Positions 55,352 to 63,546 of a DNA stretch of 64,000 nucleotides are shown here, one piece after another; the first letter of the stretch is position 1; each line of letters begins with the position of its first letter. The notes below the pieces were generated by a model. It had not been told where the DNA came from. It saw only the letters and a program-made list of their open reading frames with translations, and ran no database searches. The stretch comes from Pontibacter sp. G13 (lineage in GTDB: Bacteria > Bacteroidota > Bacteroidia > J057): the NCBI RefSeq assembly GCF_031851795.1, contig NZ_CP134696.1, positions 3,368,501 to 3,432,500 of the forward strand. The letters run 5' to 3'. Made by a program: the position numbers and the translations under genes.

Positions 55352-55535
55352 GTGCGGCTGGCTGGTGAGGCGTGAGCTGCCTGAAATGGCCGACCTTTGG
55401 GAGGAGTCCGGGATCTGGAGGCGGCGACCTCTCGCCTCCAGATCTCGGACCGAGCCATCGGCGAGCATGGAAGGGAGCGACCCGGCGACAAGCCTGTGAA
55501 GCGGAACATTCATCTCCACACGCCGGGGCACGCCC
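55352..55535 (-). repeat. E5: structured intergenic element, tail type 2
   Basis: Minus strand starts GGGCGTGCCCC. Hairpin 1 arms CCCGGCG/CGCCGGG (plus-strand 55521-55527 and 55481-55487) differ from E2/E3 on both sides. Central palindrome arms 55406-55421 and 55435-55450 are again 16 bp with a 13-nt spacer; two base pairs are swapped compared with E2 and one is a G-T wobble. Tail CTCACGCCTCACCAGCCAGC plus CGCAC matches E1. It faces E4 and follows the MFS gene's terminator in that gene's orientation. Confidence 0.85.
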
Positions 55536-55575
55536 AAATACCCATGCGAACCCCCATTCTCAGAAATTCATCAAA

Positions 55576-55608
55576 CGAAAAAGGGCCATCCCCATTGGAG
55601 ACGGCCCA
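55576..55608 (-). terminator. Terminator of the sugar operon
   Basis: Minus-strand GGGCCGTCTCC pairs with GGGGATGGCCC (mismatches inside) and is followed by TTTTTCGTTT. Confidence 0.85.
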
Positions 55609-55631
55609 TATATGTTGTGAAAGATCTAGGC

Positions 55632-56864
55632 TTATGCCTCGGCCTTTTCGGCTACTTCCGTTTTATTTTTGCCTACCACGAAGTGCAGATACGCAAATGC
55701 CGCCACCAGAATGATCGGCAATACCACCATGTAGGAGAGGGTTGTAGCTCCTCCGACCAGACCGGCCTGTGCTTCGGCTACACCAGACTCGATGGCTGCC
55801 TGAACCTGTCCATCGTAGACTTTCCCCATCATCGGCAGAATCAGGGAAGTCGACAACATGCCGGCACCGCCCATGATGGACAATCCCAAAGCACCCGTTT
55901 CAGGCATTTTGGTATTGACATAGCCCAGCATCGTAGGCCAGAAGAAGGTGATACCGATCGCAAACACGCCCGCTGCAGCGAAGATCGCGTACCCGGAGGT
56001 GATACTCATCAGGTACAATCCCAATCCGGAGAAAATAGCCGAGAACAGCAACATGCCAGACTCGGAAAATCTATGGACGATCGGCCCTGCGAACATCCGT
56101 CCACTCGCCATGAGTACATTGATGAAGACCAATACGAGGATAGAAGCAACGCCTACATTTTCGAGCAAGCTGGTGATCCATTGGTTGGTACCCAACTCGG
56201 TCGCTGCGGTCAAGAGCATACAACCTACCATGAAGAGGAACAATGGACGCGTACACGCTTTGAACATGTCGGACATGGTCAATCCAGATGCAACACGCTC
56301 TGTCTGTGGGAACTTTTGGCCAAAGAAGATCACTCCGTAGAGGATGGTGGGGATGGCCATAGTGGCCACCTTCAATTGCCAGCTCAAACCGGCACCGGAC
56401 ATCAGATACATCAACACCCCACCCAGCGCGATTCCTCCGGGGAACCAAACGTGGAAGCGATTGAGCATCTTGGTTTTGTTGTCTGTGTACATCCCTGCAA
56501 CGAGTGGATTACAGGCAGCTTCGACAAACCCATTGGCAATCCCGATGAGCAGGGTTCCGAGGAAGAGGGTCCAGAATCCAGAGGCCATGATCGTCAGGGC
56601 AATCCCTGCTGCATGTCCCACGAATGCCATGCCCATGATGCGCTTCATGCCGACGATATCGACAATCGGTCCACCGATCACCATCGCCAAGGTAAAGCCC
56701 CAAAAAGCCGTACCGGTCACCCATCCGACCTGCTCGGAAGTGAGCGAGAAAACATCTCCCCAAACTCCCATGAGATCACCTCGGATGGCGAAGGACATGG
56801 AGGTGGAAATCAGTGCCAGACAACTTGCCAGAAACAGCAAATTCCGGTTAATCTGTTTGTCCAT
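55632..56864 (-). CDS. MFS sugar transporter (FHS / FucP-GlcP type)
   Basis: 410 residues, about twelve membrane helices, inner membrane. The pattern resembles the fucose/glucose:H+ symporter branch of the major facilitator superfamily (GGPIVDIVGMKRIMG between helices 2 and 3; FVEAACNPLVAGMY; WFPGGIALGG). It is the last gene of a four-gene minus-strand unit with two sugar-type enzymes, so it probably imports their substrate. The exact sugar or polyol is unknown. Confidence 0.88.
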   Translation of the reverse strand: MDKQINRNLLFLASCLALISTSMSFAIRGDLMGVWGDVFSLTSEQVGWVTGTAFWGFTLAMVIGGPIVDIVGMKRIMGMAFVGHAAGIALTIMASGFWTLFLGTLLIGIANGFVEAACNPLVAGMYTDNKTKMLNRFHVWFPGGIALGGVLMYLMSGAGLSWQLKVATMAIPTILYGVIFFGQKFPQTERVASGLTMSDMFKACTRPLFLFMVGCMLLTAATELGTNQWITSLLENVGVASILVLVFINVLMASGRMFAGPIVHRFSESGMLLFSAIFSGLGLYLMSITSGYAIFAAAGVFAIGITFFWPTMLGYVNTKMPETGALGLSIMGGAGMLSTSLILPMMGKVYDGQVQAAIESGVAEAQAGLVGGATTLSYMVVLPIILVAAFAYLHFVVGKNKTEVAEKAEA

Positions 56865-56909
56865 ATTAGTAGTAGTTAGACGTGTAAAGTTTATGCGTTC
56901 AAGCGATTG

Positions 56910-57665
56910 CTAGCCTTGGTTTCTTTTGGCTGCCTCGGCCTCGATATTGACGGACCAGAAAGTCCGGAGTATGGAGGGTTTTGCAGCGTCCATGATCAGC
57001 TCTGCTTCGATATCATACAATGTACCAAAATCGTAAAAGCTCTTCAACTTCTTGACTCGCTGAGTTTTGCCGGAGAATTTGAAGTCAGATTTCAGCAAAA
57101 GGTCCTTAAAAGACACGGCAAGGCTGATCTGCACATCTTCGGGGGCTTCTTTCACGGTAAAAGTTCGTTCTAGCCCGGACCAGTCGAAATTCTTCTTTCT
57201 GGTCACAAATTCCGGCATCTCCTCGATGACCACCTTTTCGCCTCCTTCCAGTGCCAGCTCGTAGACCAGCACAGCATGCAGTTCGCGCTCGACATATTCC
57301 ACTAGTTTAACAGACTGAACGAGCTCTTTTCCCTTTCTTCGAACATGCCAGACTGGATCTTGTCCTACGGCATTGGCAAAAGGAAAACCGGCGACCTTGT
57401 GGACCTTGGTGGAATCGGGGGCTTTGTATTCTGTGACGATTCTGCCTCTCCAAGCCTGATCCAGTCCACAATTGGCAGGATCATAGGAAATAAACAAATT
57501 GATATTCAGCGCAACTATCAATTGATCGGGGAGCCCATCCAGTTCTGTTTGGTACATCCACGGATTGATCGGTCGCTGGATCAGTTCGTCTTGAGCTTGA
57601 AGGGTATTCATCCAGATTAACCCTCCCATCAGGCCCATCACCAGGGCGCGTCTCAGTTCGTTCAT
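56910..57665 (-). CDS. Unknown exported protein in the sugar operon
   Basis: 251 residues with a signal peptide (first about 24 residues, ending NTLQAQ). The rest is soluble, mixed alpha/beta with a conserved-looking NPWMYQTELDGLPDQLIVALN start and many charged residues. I recognise no family and no catalytic motif. Placed between the isomerase and the permease with 45 nt to the latter; a periplasmic binding or enzymatic role in the same pathway is inference. Confidence 0.7.
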   Translation of the reverse strand: MNELRRALVMGLMGGLIWMNTLQAQDELIQRPINPWMYQTELDGLPDQLIVALNINLFISYDPANCGLDQAWRGRIVTEYKAPDSTKVHKVAGFPFANAVGQDPVWHVRRKGKELVQSVKLVEYVERELHAVLVYELALEGGEKVVIEEMPEFVTRKKNFDWSGLERTFTVKEAPEDVQISLAVSFKDLLLKSDFKFSGKTQRVKKLKSFYDFGTLYDIEAELIMDAAKPSILRTFWSVNIEAEAAKRNQG

Positions 57666-57721
57666 AGCGGGAAATTCAAAGCTTCGGGTATCCGAGGGAG
57701 ATCTAGAAGTTGAATGATTCA

Positions 57722-57776
57722 GGCAGAAATCCCCCTTTTTGCGTTGGTTTGCTTAACAAAAAAGGAAATTTCTGCC
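57722..57776 (-). other. Long interrupted inverted repeat after the isomerase gene
   Basis: GGCAGAAAT (57722-57730) and ATTTCTGCC (57768-57776), with CCTTTTT/AAAAAGG pairing inside, form a roughly 16-bp stem between isomerase and unknown gene. No T-tract follows the outer arm. It may tune expression between the two genes. Confidence 0.55.
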
Positions 57777-57786
57777 AAAAGCCCTG

Positions 57787-58842
57787 CTAGGACAGGCCCA
57801 AAATTTTGCGATTGGTCTCGGCGTCAACGCCAGAATCTGCAAAATCGTCAAAGGCTTTTTCCGTGACTTGGATCAAATGAGCCTCGATGAATTCAGCTCC
57901 TTCGATAGCTCCTTGGAGGGAATCCTTGATGCAGCATTCCCACTCCATCACAGCCCAGCCGTCGAACCCGTATTGACTCAGTTTCGAGAAGATCGCGCCA
58001 AAATCAATCTCGCCATCTCCCAAGCTTCGGAAGCGGCCCGGACGGTCTACCCAATTGGCATACCCGCCATACACACCTGCACGGCCAGTAGGATTGAATT
58101 CGGCATCCTTCACATGGAACATTTTGATGAACTCATGATAGATGTCGATATGCTGGAGATAATCCATTTGCTGGAGCACGTAGTGGCTCGGATCGTACAG
58201 CATGTTGACCCGTTTGTGATTGCCCGTAGCTTCGAGGAATCGCTCAAAGGTGAGGCCATCGTGCAAGTCTTCGCCAGGGTGAATTTCGTAGCACAGATCC
58301 ACGCCTGCTTCGTCAAACGCGTTGAGGATTGGCAACCAACGCTTGGCCAATTCCTCAAATGCTTGCTCGACCAATCCCGCTGGGCGCTGCGGCCAAGGGT
58401 AGATATATGGCCATGCCAGTGCTCCCGAGAAGGTCACGTGCGCATTCAACCCAAAATTCTGGCTGGCCTTGGCGGCCATCATCAGTTGATTGATCGCCCA
58501 ATCAGTCCTTGCTTGAGGATTGCCATGTACTTCTGCAGGCGCAAATCCATCGAACATTTCGTTGTAGGCAGGATGCACAGCCACCAATTGTCCTTGCAGA
58601 TGGGTGGACAATTCGGTGATTTCGACTCCGGCATCTTTGGCGATACCTTTCACCTCATCGACATAGGTCATGCTTTCTGCGGCCAGCTTGAGATCGATGG
58701 CTCGAGAATCCCACGTAGGGATCTGGACTCCGATGAATCCCAGATCAGCAGCCCAGTTGCAAATGGACTTAAAATCGTTGAAAGGCGCCTCATCACCCAT
58801 AAATTGGGCTAGAAAAATCGCAGGTCCTTTGATGCTTTTCAT
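57787..58842 (-). CDS. Sugar phosphate isomerase/epimerase-like TIM-barrel protein
   Basis: 351 residues, xylose-isomerase-like (AP_endonuc_2) fold. Metal ligands can be placed at Glu in CYEIHPGED, Asp and His in LYDPSHYV, His in FHVKDAEF and Glu in VMEWECCI. Opens FLAQFMGDEAPFNDFKSI as in the sugar/inositol catabolic isomerases paired with Gfo/Idh/MocA oxidoreductases. Cytosolic. The substrate is unknown; the neighbouring oxidoreductase and permease support an oxidised-sugar or polyol pathway. Confidence 0.88.
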   Translation of the reverse strand: MKSIKGPAIFLAQFMGDEAPFNDFKSICNWAADLGFIGVQIPTWDSRAIDLKLAAESMTYVDEVKGIAKDAGVEITELSTHLQGQLVAVHPAYNEMFDGFAPAEVHGNPQARTDWAINQLMMAAKASQNFGLNAHVTFSGALAWPYIYPWPQRPAGLVEQAFEELAKRWLPILNAFDEAGVDLCYEIHPGEDLHDGLTFERFLEATGNHKRVNMLYDPSHYVLQQMDYLQHIDIYHEFIKMFHVKDAEFNPTGRAGVYGGYANWVDRPGRFRSLGDGEIDFGAIFSKLSQYGFDGWAVMEWECCIKDSLQGAIEGAEFIEAHLIQVTEKAFDDFADSGVDAETNRKILGLS

Positions 58843-58917
58843 TATCGTTGATAGACAGGTTGATTCGAAGAAATTGATTCATCCTTGGTTTAGAAGCGAA
58901 AGTCTATCGCTTCACAA

Positions 58918-58942
58918 GAAAAAGCAGCATAGCGCTGCTTTT
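58918..58942 (-). terminator. Terminator-like hairpin between oxidoreductase and isomerase
   Basis: AAAAGCAGC and GCTGCTTTT form a 9-bp stem; minus-strand tail TTTTTCTTG. It may cause partial termination within the sugar operon. Confidence 0.75.
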
Positions 58943-58947
58943 CTGGA

Positions 58948-60123
58948 TTAGGATTTGACGGGAGCCGCATGTTCCCAAGCATACCATTTTTGGTCGCTAT
59001 TGGAGGAATTCACGACGGTCTGGATAAATTCCATCCCGCGAACACCATCCTGAACCGTTGGGAAATCCAGATCGATTGGGCTAGGCGTATCTCCATTGAG
59101 GGTTTTGCGGAGGGTATTCGCAAAATTCTTGTAGATATTGGCAAATGCTTCGAGGTATCCTTCTGGGTGCCCAGATGGAATTCGAGCAGCAGCGAGAGAA
59201 GCCCGAGACAGGTTGCCTTTTCCCGTTCGCAAGATTCGCGTGTGGTCTTCTTGTAGAACATGCACCAAGGAATTGGGCTCCATTTGACGCCATTTTAAGC
59301 CGCCCTTTTCGCCGTAAATCCGAATGTTCAGATCGTTCTCCTCGCCATTGGAAATCTGGCTTGCATGCAGAATGCCTTTTGCGCCATTGTTGAAGCGGAG
59401 GAGAACATTCCCATCATCATCAAGGCGACGACCTTCTACAAAGGTGCTTAGGTCAGCACACATCTCGGTGATTTGCAATCCGGTGATATACTCTGCTAGA
59501 TTTTCAGCGTGGGTACCAATATCCCCCATCGCGCCTGCGGCTCCTGACTTGGAGGGGTCTGTCCGCCATGAAGCCTGCTTAGAATTTGTCAATTCAACAG
59601 CTGTAGACAACCAACCCTGCGGGTATTCGACAACGACTTTGCGAATTTCACCCAACTCTCCGTCAGCGATCATCTGGCGAGCCTGCTTCACCATCGGGTA
59701 CCCTGTGTAGTTATGCGTCAAGGCAAATGGCAATCCTGTAGATTCGACCAAATCCGCCAACTCCACTGCTTCTTCCAGATTGAATGCCAGGGGTTTATCG
59801 CAGATAACTGCGAAGCCGTGTTCCAGCGCCAATTTGGCGGGCGGGAAGTGCATGTGGTTGGGCGTTACGATGGAGACGAAGTCCATGCGCTCTCCCTCTG
59901 GAAGTTCCTTTTCTTTGAGGATCATTTCCTCAAATGATCCATATACTCGGTCGGCGGGAAGCATGAGTTCTGCTCCGGAAGCTTTGGAACGCTCGGGATT
60001 GGAACTGAAGGCGCCACACACCAATTCGATCTGTCCGTCGAGTGCTGCAGCCATGCGGTGTACGGCTCCGATGAAGGCGCCAATGCCACCCCCAACCATG
60101 CCCATTCGCATCTTTCTGTTCAT
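58948..60123 (-). CDS. Gfo/Idh/MocA-family oxidoreductase
   Basis: 391 residues. Rossmann fold N-terminus with MGMVGGGIGAFIGAVHR and the catalytic-region lysine in ICDKPLAFN; the C-terminal beta-sheet domain ends ...MEFIQTVVNSS. NAD(P)-dependent sugar, inositol or sugar-acid dehydrogenases have this plan. First gene of the minus-strand sugar unit (oxidoreductase, isomerase, unknown exported protein, permease). Cytosolic. Confidence 0.92.
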   Translation of the reverse strand: MNRKMRMGMVGGGIGAFIGAVHRMAAALDGQIELVCGAFSSNPERSKASGAELMLPADRVYGSFEEMILKEKELPEGERMDFVSIVTPNHMHFPPAKLALEHGFAVICDKPLAFNLEEAVELADLVESTGLPFALTHNYTGYPMVKQARQMIADGELGEIRKVVVEYPQGWLSTAVELTNSKQASWRTDPSKSGAAGAMGDIGTHAENLAEYITGLQITEMCADLSTFVEGRRLDDDGNVLLRFNNGAKGILHASQISNGEENDLNIRIYGEKGGLKWRQMEPNSLVHVLQEDHTRILRTGKGNLSRASLAAARIPSGHPEGYLEAFANIYKNFANTLRKTLNGDTPSPIDLDFPTVQDGVRGMEFIQTVVNSSNSDQKWYAWEHAAPVKS

Positions 60124-60435
60124 AGCGAGATTGTGATTCTGTATTTAGGCGTAAGTAGATGGACAGTTTTTTAGATGTATTTTGCCCACCTCACAAAGTA
60201 GTCCAGCCTAGCTGGTATGTAAACCAATATAGGAAAATGCCCCATGAATACGGACTTACAGAAGGTCCACGATGGAGGTTTACCCATTTTTGTCCAAAAT
60301 CCGGATGTTCCTACTAGTTTCCTGACCAAATGGGAGTCAAGCCATATGTGGCATTCCAGATCTGCATCAATCTATCGAACTACTCACCATTGACCATCCT
60401 GTGGTCTGGGGGAAAGCCACTACACAATCTCTTCA
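60124..60435. other. Intergenic region upstream of the sugar operon
   Basis: Holds the presumed minus-strand promoter for the oxidoreductase, but no clear TAnnTTTG box was placed. A 49-codon plus-strand ORF (60244-60393, MNTDLQKVHDGGLPIFVQNP...) has a reasonable amino-acid mix but no recognised family; it may be a gene remnant or chance. A bidirectional terminator closes the region, which would suit such a plus-strand transcript. Confidence 0.3.
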
Positions 60436-60472
60436 AAACAAAAAGAGGACTCCGGAGAGTCCTCTTTTTGTT
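60436..60472. terminator. Perfect bidirectional terminator
   Basis: AACAAAAAGAGGACTC-CGGA-GAGTCCTCTTTTTGTT: 16-bp perfect stem with a 4-nt loop and T-tracts in both directions. Serves the small lipoprotein gene on the minus strand. Confidence 0.93.
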
Positions 60473-60492
60473 AATCCACTAGGAAACTGAGA

Positions 60493-60735
60493 TTACTCGC
60501 AGTTTACAGTAGTTGTCGTTTTCAAAAAGCCTTGATCAATGGTTCCGGCAGTCCCTTCCAACAATTCGATTGCGTCTCCGCAAAGCTCTCCGTTGTCTAC
60601 AGAATTTTCGGAAATGACGTTTCCGTCCATATCAGTTGTAACTACGACTGTCTCACAAGTTTGGCACTTCTCGCAAGAGGAAACAGAAACTGCCAAGCCA
60701 GCGGCGCATACGGCCATCAAGAATACTTTCTTCAT
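60493..60735 (-). CDS. Small cysteine-rich lipoprotein
   Basis: 80 residues from ATG 60735 (MKKVFLMAVCAAGLAVSVSS then Cys21, a clear lipobox). Mature part begins CEKCQTCETVVV and carries further Cys near residues 52 and 79. The C-x2-C-x2-C cluster next to the lipid anchor could bind a metal or form disulfides; unknown family. A minus-strand promoter-like TATACTTG lies at 60773-60766. Confidence 0.75.
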   Translation of the reverse strand: MKKVFLMAVCAAGLAVSVSSCEKCQTCETVVVTTDMDGNVISENSVDNGELCGDAIELLEGTAGTIDQGFLKTTTTVNCE

Positions 60736-60947
60736 GTTTATGATTGTGAAATTGTGATATGCCCGCAAGTATAAAGCACGACCATCCTTTATTTCACAAA
60801 TTTTCATGAGTGACCAAATCAATCACTCGTGATCTCTGAATATCAATACATTGCCAAAACCCCAATTTATAAACGGTAAAATTCTCCAGAAAAGGAAAAA
60901 ACATGATTTAGGATCATCGAATATCAGAATGATTTTCGAGAAGGAAA

Positions 60948-61856
60948 TTAGAACAATTTGAGTTGGTCACCAGAATCGGGAATGACCTGTAAGGGATCGA
61001 ATTTGACATCCAATTTTTCTGCGAGTGCATGGCGCACATATTTCCCGAAAGAGGAAGTCCACACATCATCGGGCTGATGCGGAAACACATACAGTCTTTC
61101 TAACCCTCGGGCCTTCCAATCGGCAAAGGCATCCAGCCATTTCTCAAAACGTCGATAGTCGGATTTGTGAAGACCATTGCCTACAAATCGGATCATGGCA
61201 GTTTTGGTTGTCAAGCTTTGGTGGGAGACATCGCGACGACCTGCAACGTCTGAAATGACCGTGGAAATGTGAAATTGGGTGAGCAGATTGCGGACTTCGG
61301 GGATTAGGGCTTGGTCTACAAACCAATCTGGATGGCGAAATTCCAGTGCCAGCGGAAATCCAGTAGGCCACTGGCTGACAAATTGGGCCAGATTCTCCCA
61401 CATCTTGGGACTGAATGATTCTGGCAACTGCAGAAACATACAGCCTAAATATTCTTCAAAGTGAGCGATGCTATCCAAGAATGCAGTCACCTCGGGTTGG
61501 CAATTGAGGAGCTTCCGATAGTGGGAAATAACTTGGGGAATCTTGGGGCAAAAAACGAATCCGAACTCTACCTGTTCTCGCCATTTCAATACCTGATCGA
61601 TGGAAGGGCTCCGATAGTGAGTGGAATTGAATTCGATGGTATTGAAGGTCTTGGCGTAGAACTTCAGATATTGGGCAGGTTTGGTTTTGGGGGGATAGAT
61701 ATCTCCTACCCACGATTTGCTCGCCCATCGAGGGAGTCCGACAAATACCTGAAAATCATCTGCGGGAACACCGCCAAGGATTTGCTGGGACTGAGAATCA
61801 AAAAGGGGCAACGTAAAGTCGACCCCTTCTATATGTTCCAGTTTTCCGAATTTCAT
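60948..61856 (-). CDS. DUF72-family protein (YecE-like)
   Basis: 302 residues, TIM-barrel-like DUF72 pattern: GLPRWASKSWVGDIYPP, FNTIEFNSTHYRSPS, FCPKIPQVISHYR, LQLPESFSP, ALEFRHPDWF and RFVGNG. The biochemical function of the family is not established. It starts 15 nt after the VWA gene stop, so the two are co-transcribed. Confidence 0.9.
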   Translation of the reverse strand: MKFGKLEHIEGVDFTLPLFDSQSQQILGGVPADDFQVFVGLPRWASKSWVGDIYPPKTKPAQYLKFYAKTFNTIEFNSTHYRSPSIDQVLKWREQVEFGFVFCPKIPQVISHYRKLLNCQPEVTAFLDSIAHFEEYLGCMFLQLPESFSPKMWENLAQFVSQWPTGFPLALEFRHPDWFVDQALIPEVRNLLTQFHISTVISDVAGRRDVSHQSLTTKTAMIRFVGNGLHKSDYRRFEKWLDAFADWKARGLERLYVFPHQPDDVWTSSFGKYVRHALAEKLDVKFDPLQVIPDSGDQLKLF

Positions 61857-61871
61857 GGAAACACCAACGCA

Positions 61872-62993
61872 TTAGCGAACCCGCTTCTTGCGGTTTCGGA
61901 TGAAGTCTTCGAAAATATATTCGCCGAGTCCTTGTAGGCTCGTGTAAAACGCACGGCCATTATTGACTCGGGTGAATTCCTGGACAAACTCCACCAACCA
62001 ATTATCACGGGCGATCATGAATGTGGTGATGGGGATCTTGAGCCTTCTACATTGTGCTCCCAAGTTAAGGGTTTTGTTGAGAATCTTGCGATCCAACCCG
62101 TAACTGTTTTTGTAGTAGCGAGCTCCCTCACGAATACAGGTAGGTTTCCCATCTGTAATCATGAAGATTTGCTTGTTGGTCGTTTTTCGACGGCGCAGAA
62201 TATCCATCGCCAATTCAAGTCCCGCAACGGTATTGGTGTGGTAAGGCCCCACCTGGAGGTATGGAAGATCCTTGATCTGAATTTGCCAAGCATCATTTCC
62301 GAATACGATGATGTCGAGCGTATCCTTGGGGTATTTCCTCAAGATCAACTCCGAAAGTGCCATGGCGACCTTCTTGGCGGGGGTGATCCGATCCTCTCCA
62401 TACAGAATCATGGAGTGGGAGATGTCGATCATCAAAACCGTGGAAACACTCGTGCGGTGCTCCTTTTCACGCACTGACAGATCATTTTCCGTAAGCTGGA
62501 AATCGTCGATCCCGTGATTGATCTGCGCATTTCTGAAGGATTCTGTAAAGGCGATGTTCTCCACAGAATCGCCAAATTCGAAGCCTTTCAATTCACTCAA
62601 AGGCTCGTCGCCGAATCCGACATTGTGTGAACGGTGATTGCCTCTACCGGAGCGTTTGAGCTTGCCGAAGATTTCTTCTAGAGAACGCTGACGAATCGTC
62701 TGCTCGGACTTGGCTGTAATCTGGAACGATCCAGACGCTTCTTGATCATCCTCGATATACCCATTTTTCTTGAGGTCTTCGATGAAGTCTCCCATTCCGT
62801 ATTCGTTGTCCGTCAATCCATATTGACGATCCAGTTGGTTCATCCAATTCAGGGCTTCGGAAACGTCCCCGGAGGTATGGGTAAGCAACTCCATAAAGAC
62901 CTTGAGCAGGCGCTCGAAAGGATCTCCTCCATCTTGCGGAGGCACGAATTGTGAAAATCGGTAACCGATCATAGTTTGGTCGTTGGCAAACAA
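61872..62993 (-). CDS. VWA-domain protein
   Basis: 373 residues. The C-terminal von Willebrand A domain (about 180-365) has the MIDAS motif VLMIDISHSM, Thr in HTNTVAGLE and Asp in MITDGKPT, so metal binding is intact. The N-terminal half is helical and charged, with no signal peptide. Such proteins often work with a MoxR-type AAA+ ATPase, but none is adjacent. The start may be ATG 62993 or 62972 (MIGYRFSQFVPPQDG); the shorter form looks more natural. Forms an operon with the DUF72 gene. Confidence 0.85.
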   Translation of the reverse strand: MFANDQTMIGYRFSQFVPPQDGGDPFERLLKVFMELLTHTSGDVSEALNWMNQLDRQYGLTDNEYGMGDFIEDLKKNGYIEDDQEASGSFQITAKSEQTIRQRSLEEIFGKLKRSGRGNHRSHNVGFGDEPLSELKGFEFGDSVENIAFTESFRNAQINHGIDDFQLTENDLSVREKEHRTSVSTVLMIDISHSMILYGEDRITPAKKVAMALSELILRKYPKDTLDIIVFGNDAWQIQIKDLPYLQVGPYHTNTVAGLELAMDILRRRKTTNKQIFMITDGKPTCIREGARYYKNSYGLDRKILNKTLNLGAQCRRLKIPITTFMIARDNWLVEFVQEFTRVNNGRAFYTSLQGLGEYIFEDFIRNRKKRVR

Positions 62994-63065
62994 ATACGCT
63001 GGGTACTTGATAAAGATACAAGTAAATCAGTGTTACAACAACCGTTGGACGGGAAGGCGACTAAA

Positions 63066-63092
63066 TGAAAAAGTCCCCAAAAAGGGGACTAG
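63066..63092 (-). terminator. Terminator of the hypothetical gene at 63124
   Basis: AGTCCCC-TTTTT-GGGGACT on the minus strand, followed by TTTTTCA. Confidence 0.85.
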
Positions 63093-63123
63093 TTATACAG
63101 AGATTGCATTTCGTTCAATTGTC

Positions 63124-63546
63124 TTAAAAACGTTCAACCCAGCCATCGAGGGTATCGCCATTGTCCAATTGGACCAACAAGCGAAGATTTCCTTTCTCGG
63201 CATAAGAAAGATCAATCGCCAATGGCTCGTCCCCTTGAAAATTGGGATCCTTTTGCAGATAGATCAAATAACCAGCATCGTCATAAACCCGAAGGGAAAC
63301 TGGTTTGGATTCGATCGAACCCTTCAGTTGGATATTCAAAGCGTCTTCCTGAAAGGTCGCTGCCACAAATTGATCAAAACCCATCACGTCCGCTCTGGCA
63401 GAGGAGGTAACCTGAGCCGTCTGCTCTGCAGAAGAGCAGCTATTTAGTTGCAAAATCCAGCCAAAAGCTAGGATGCTCAGCAACCAAAATGCAAGGACTT
63501 TCAGAATGAGGTACTCTTCTCGGTTATTCCGGAATATCATGTTCAT
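63124..63546 (-). CDS. Hypothetical membrane-anchored or lipoprotein-like protein
   Basis: 140 residues. An N-terminal hydrophobic helix (about 14-34) ends in LQLNSCSS, a possible but non-ideal lipobox. The remainder (SLRVYDDAGYLIYLQKD... LRLLVQLDNGDTLDGWVERF) is beta-rich and resembles a single Ig-like or type-A-tail-like domain, though it lacks the PNP motif of T9SS tails. The start may be codon 1 or codon 3 (MIFRNNREEY). Function unknown. Confidence 0.6.
   Translation of the reverse strand: MNMIFRNNREEYLILKVLAFWLLSILAFGWILQLNSCSSAEQTAQVTSSARADVMGFDQFVAATFQEDALNIQLKGSIESKPVSLRVYDDAGYLIYLQKDPNFQGDEPLAIDLSYAEKGNLRLLVQLDNGDTLDGWVERF

Noticed and set aside
55617-56879. 420-codon plus-strand ORF opposite the MFS gene
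   Set aside because: Shadow of the transporter frame; His/Gln-rich product with no recognisable domain.
57868-58812. 314-codon plus-strand ORF opposite the isomerase
   Set aside because: Antisense frame; the minus strand has all metal-ligand motifs of the isomerase fold.
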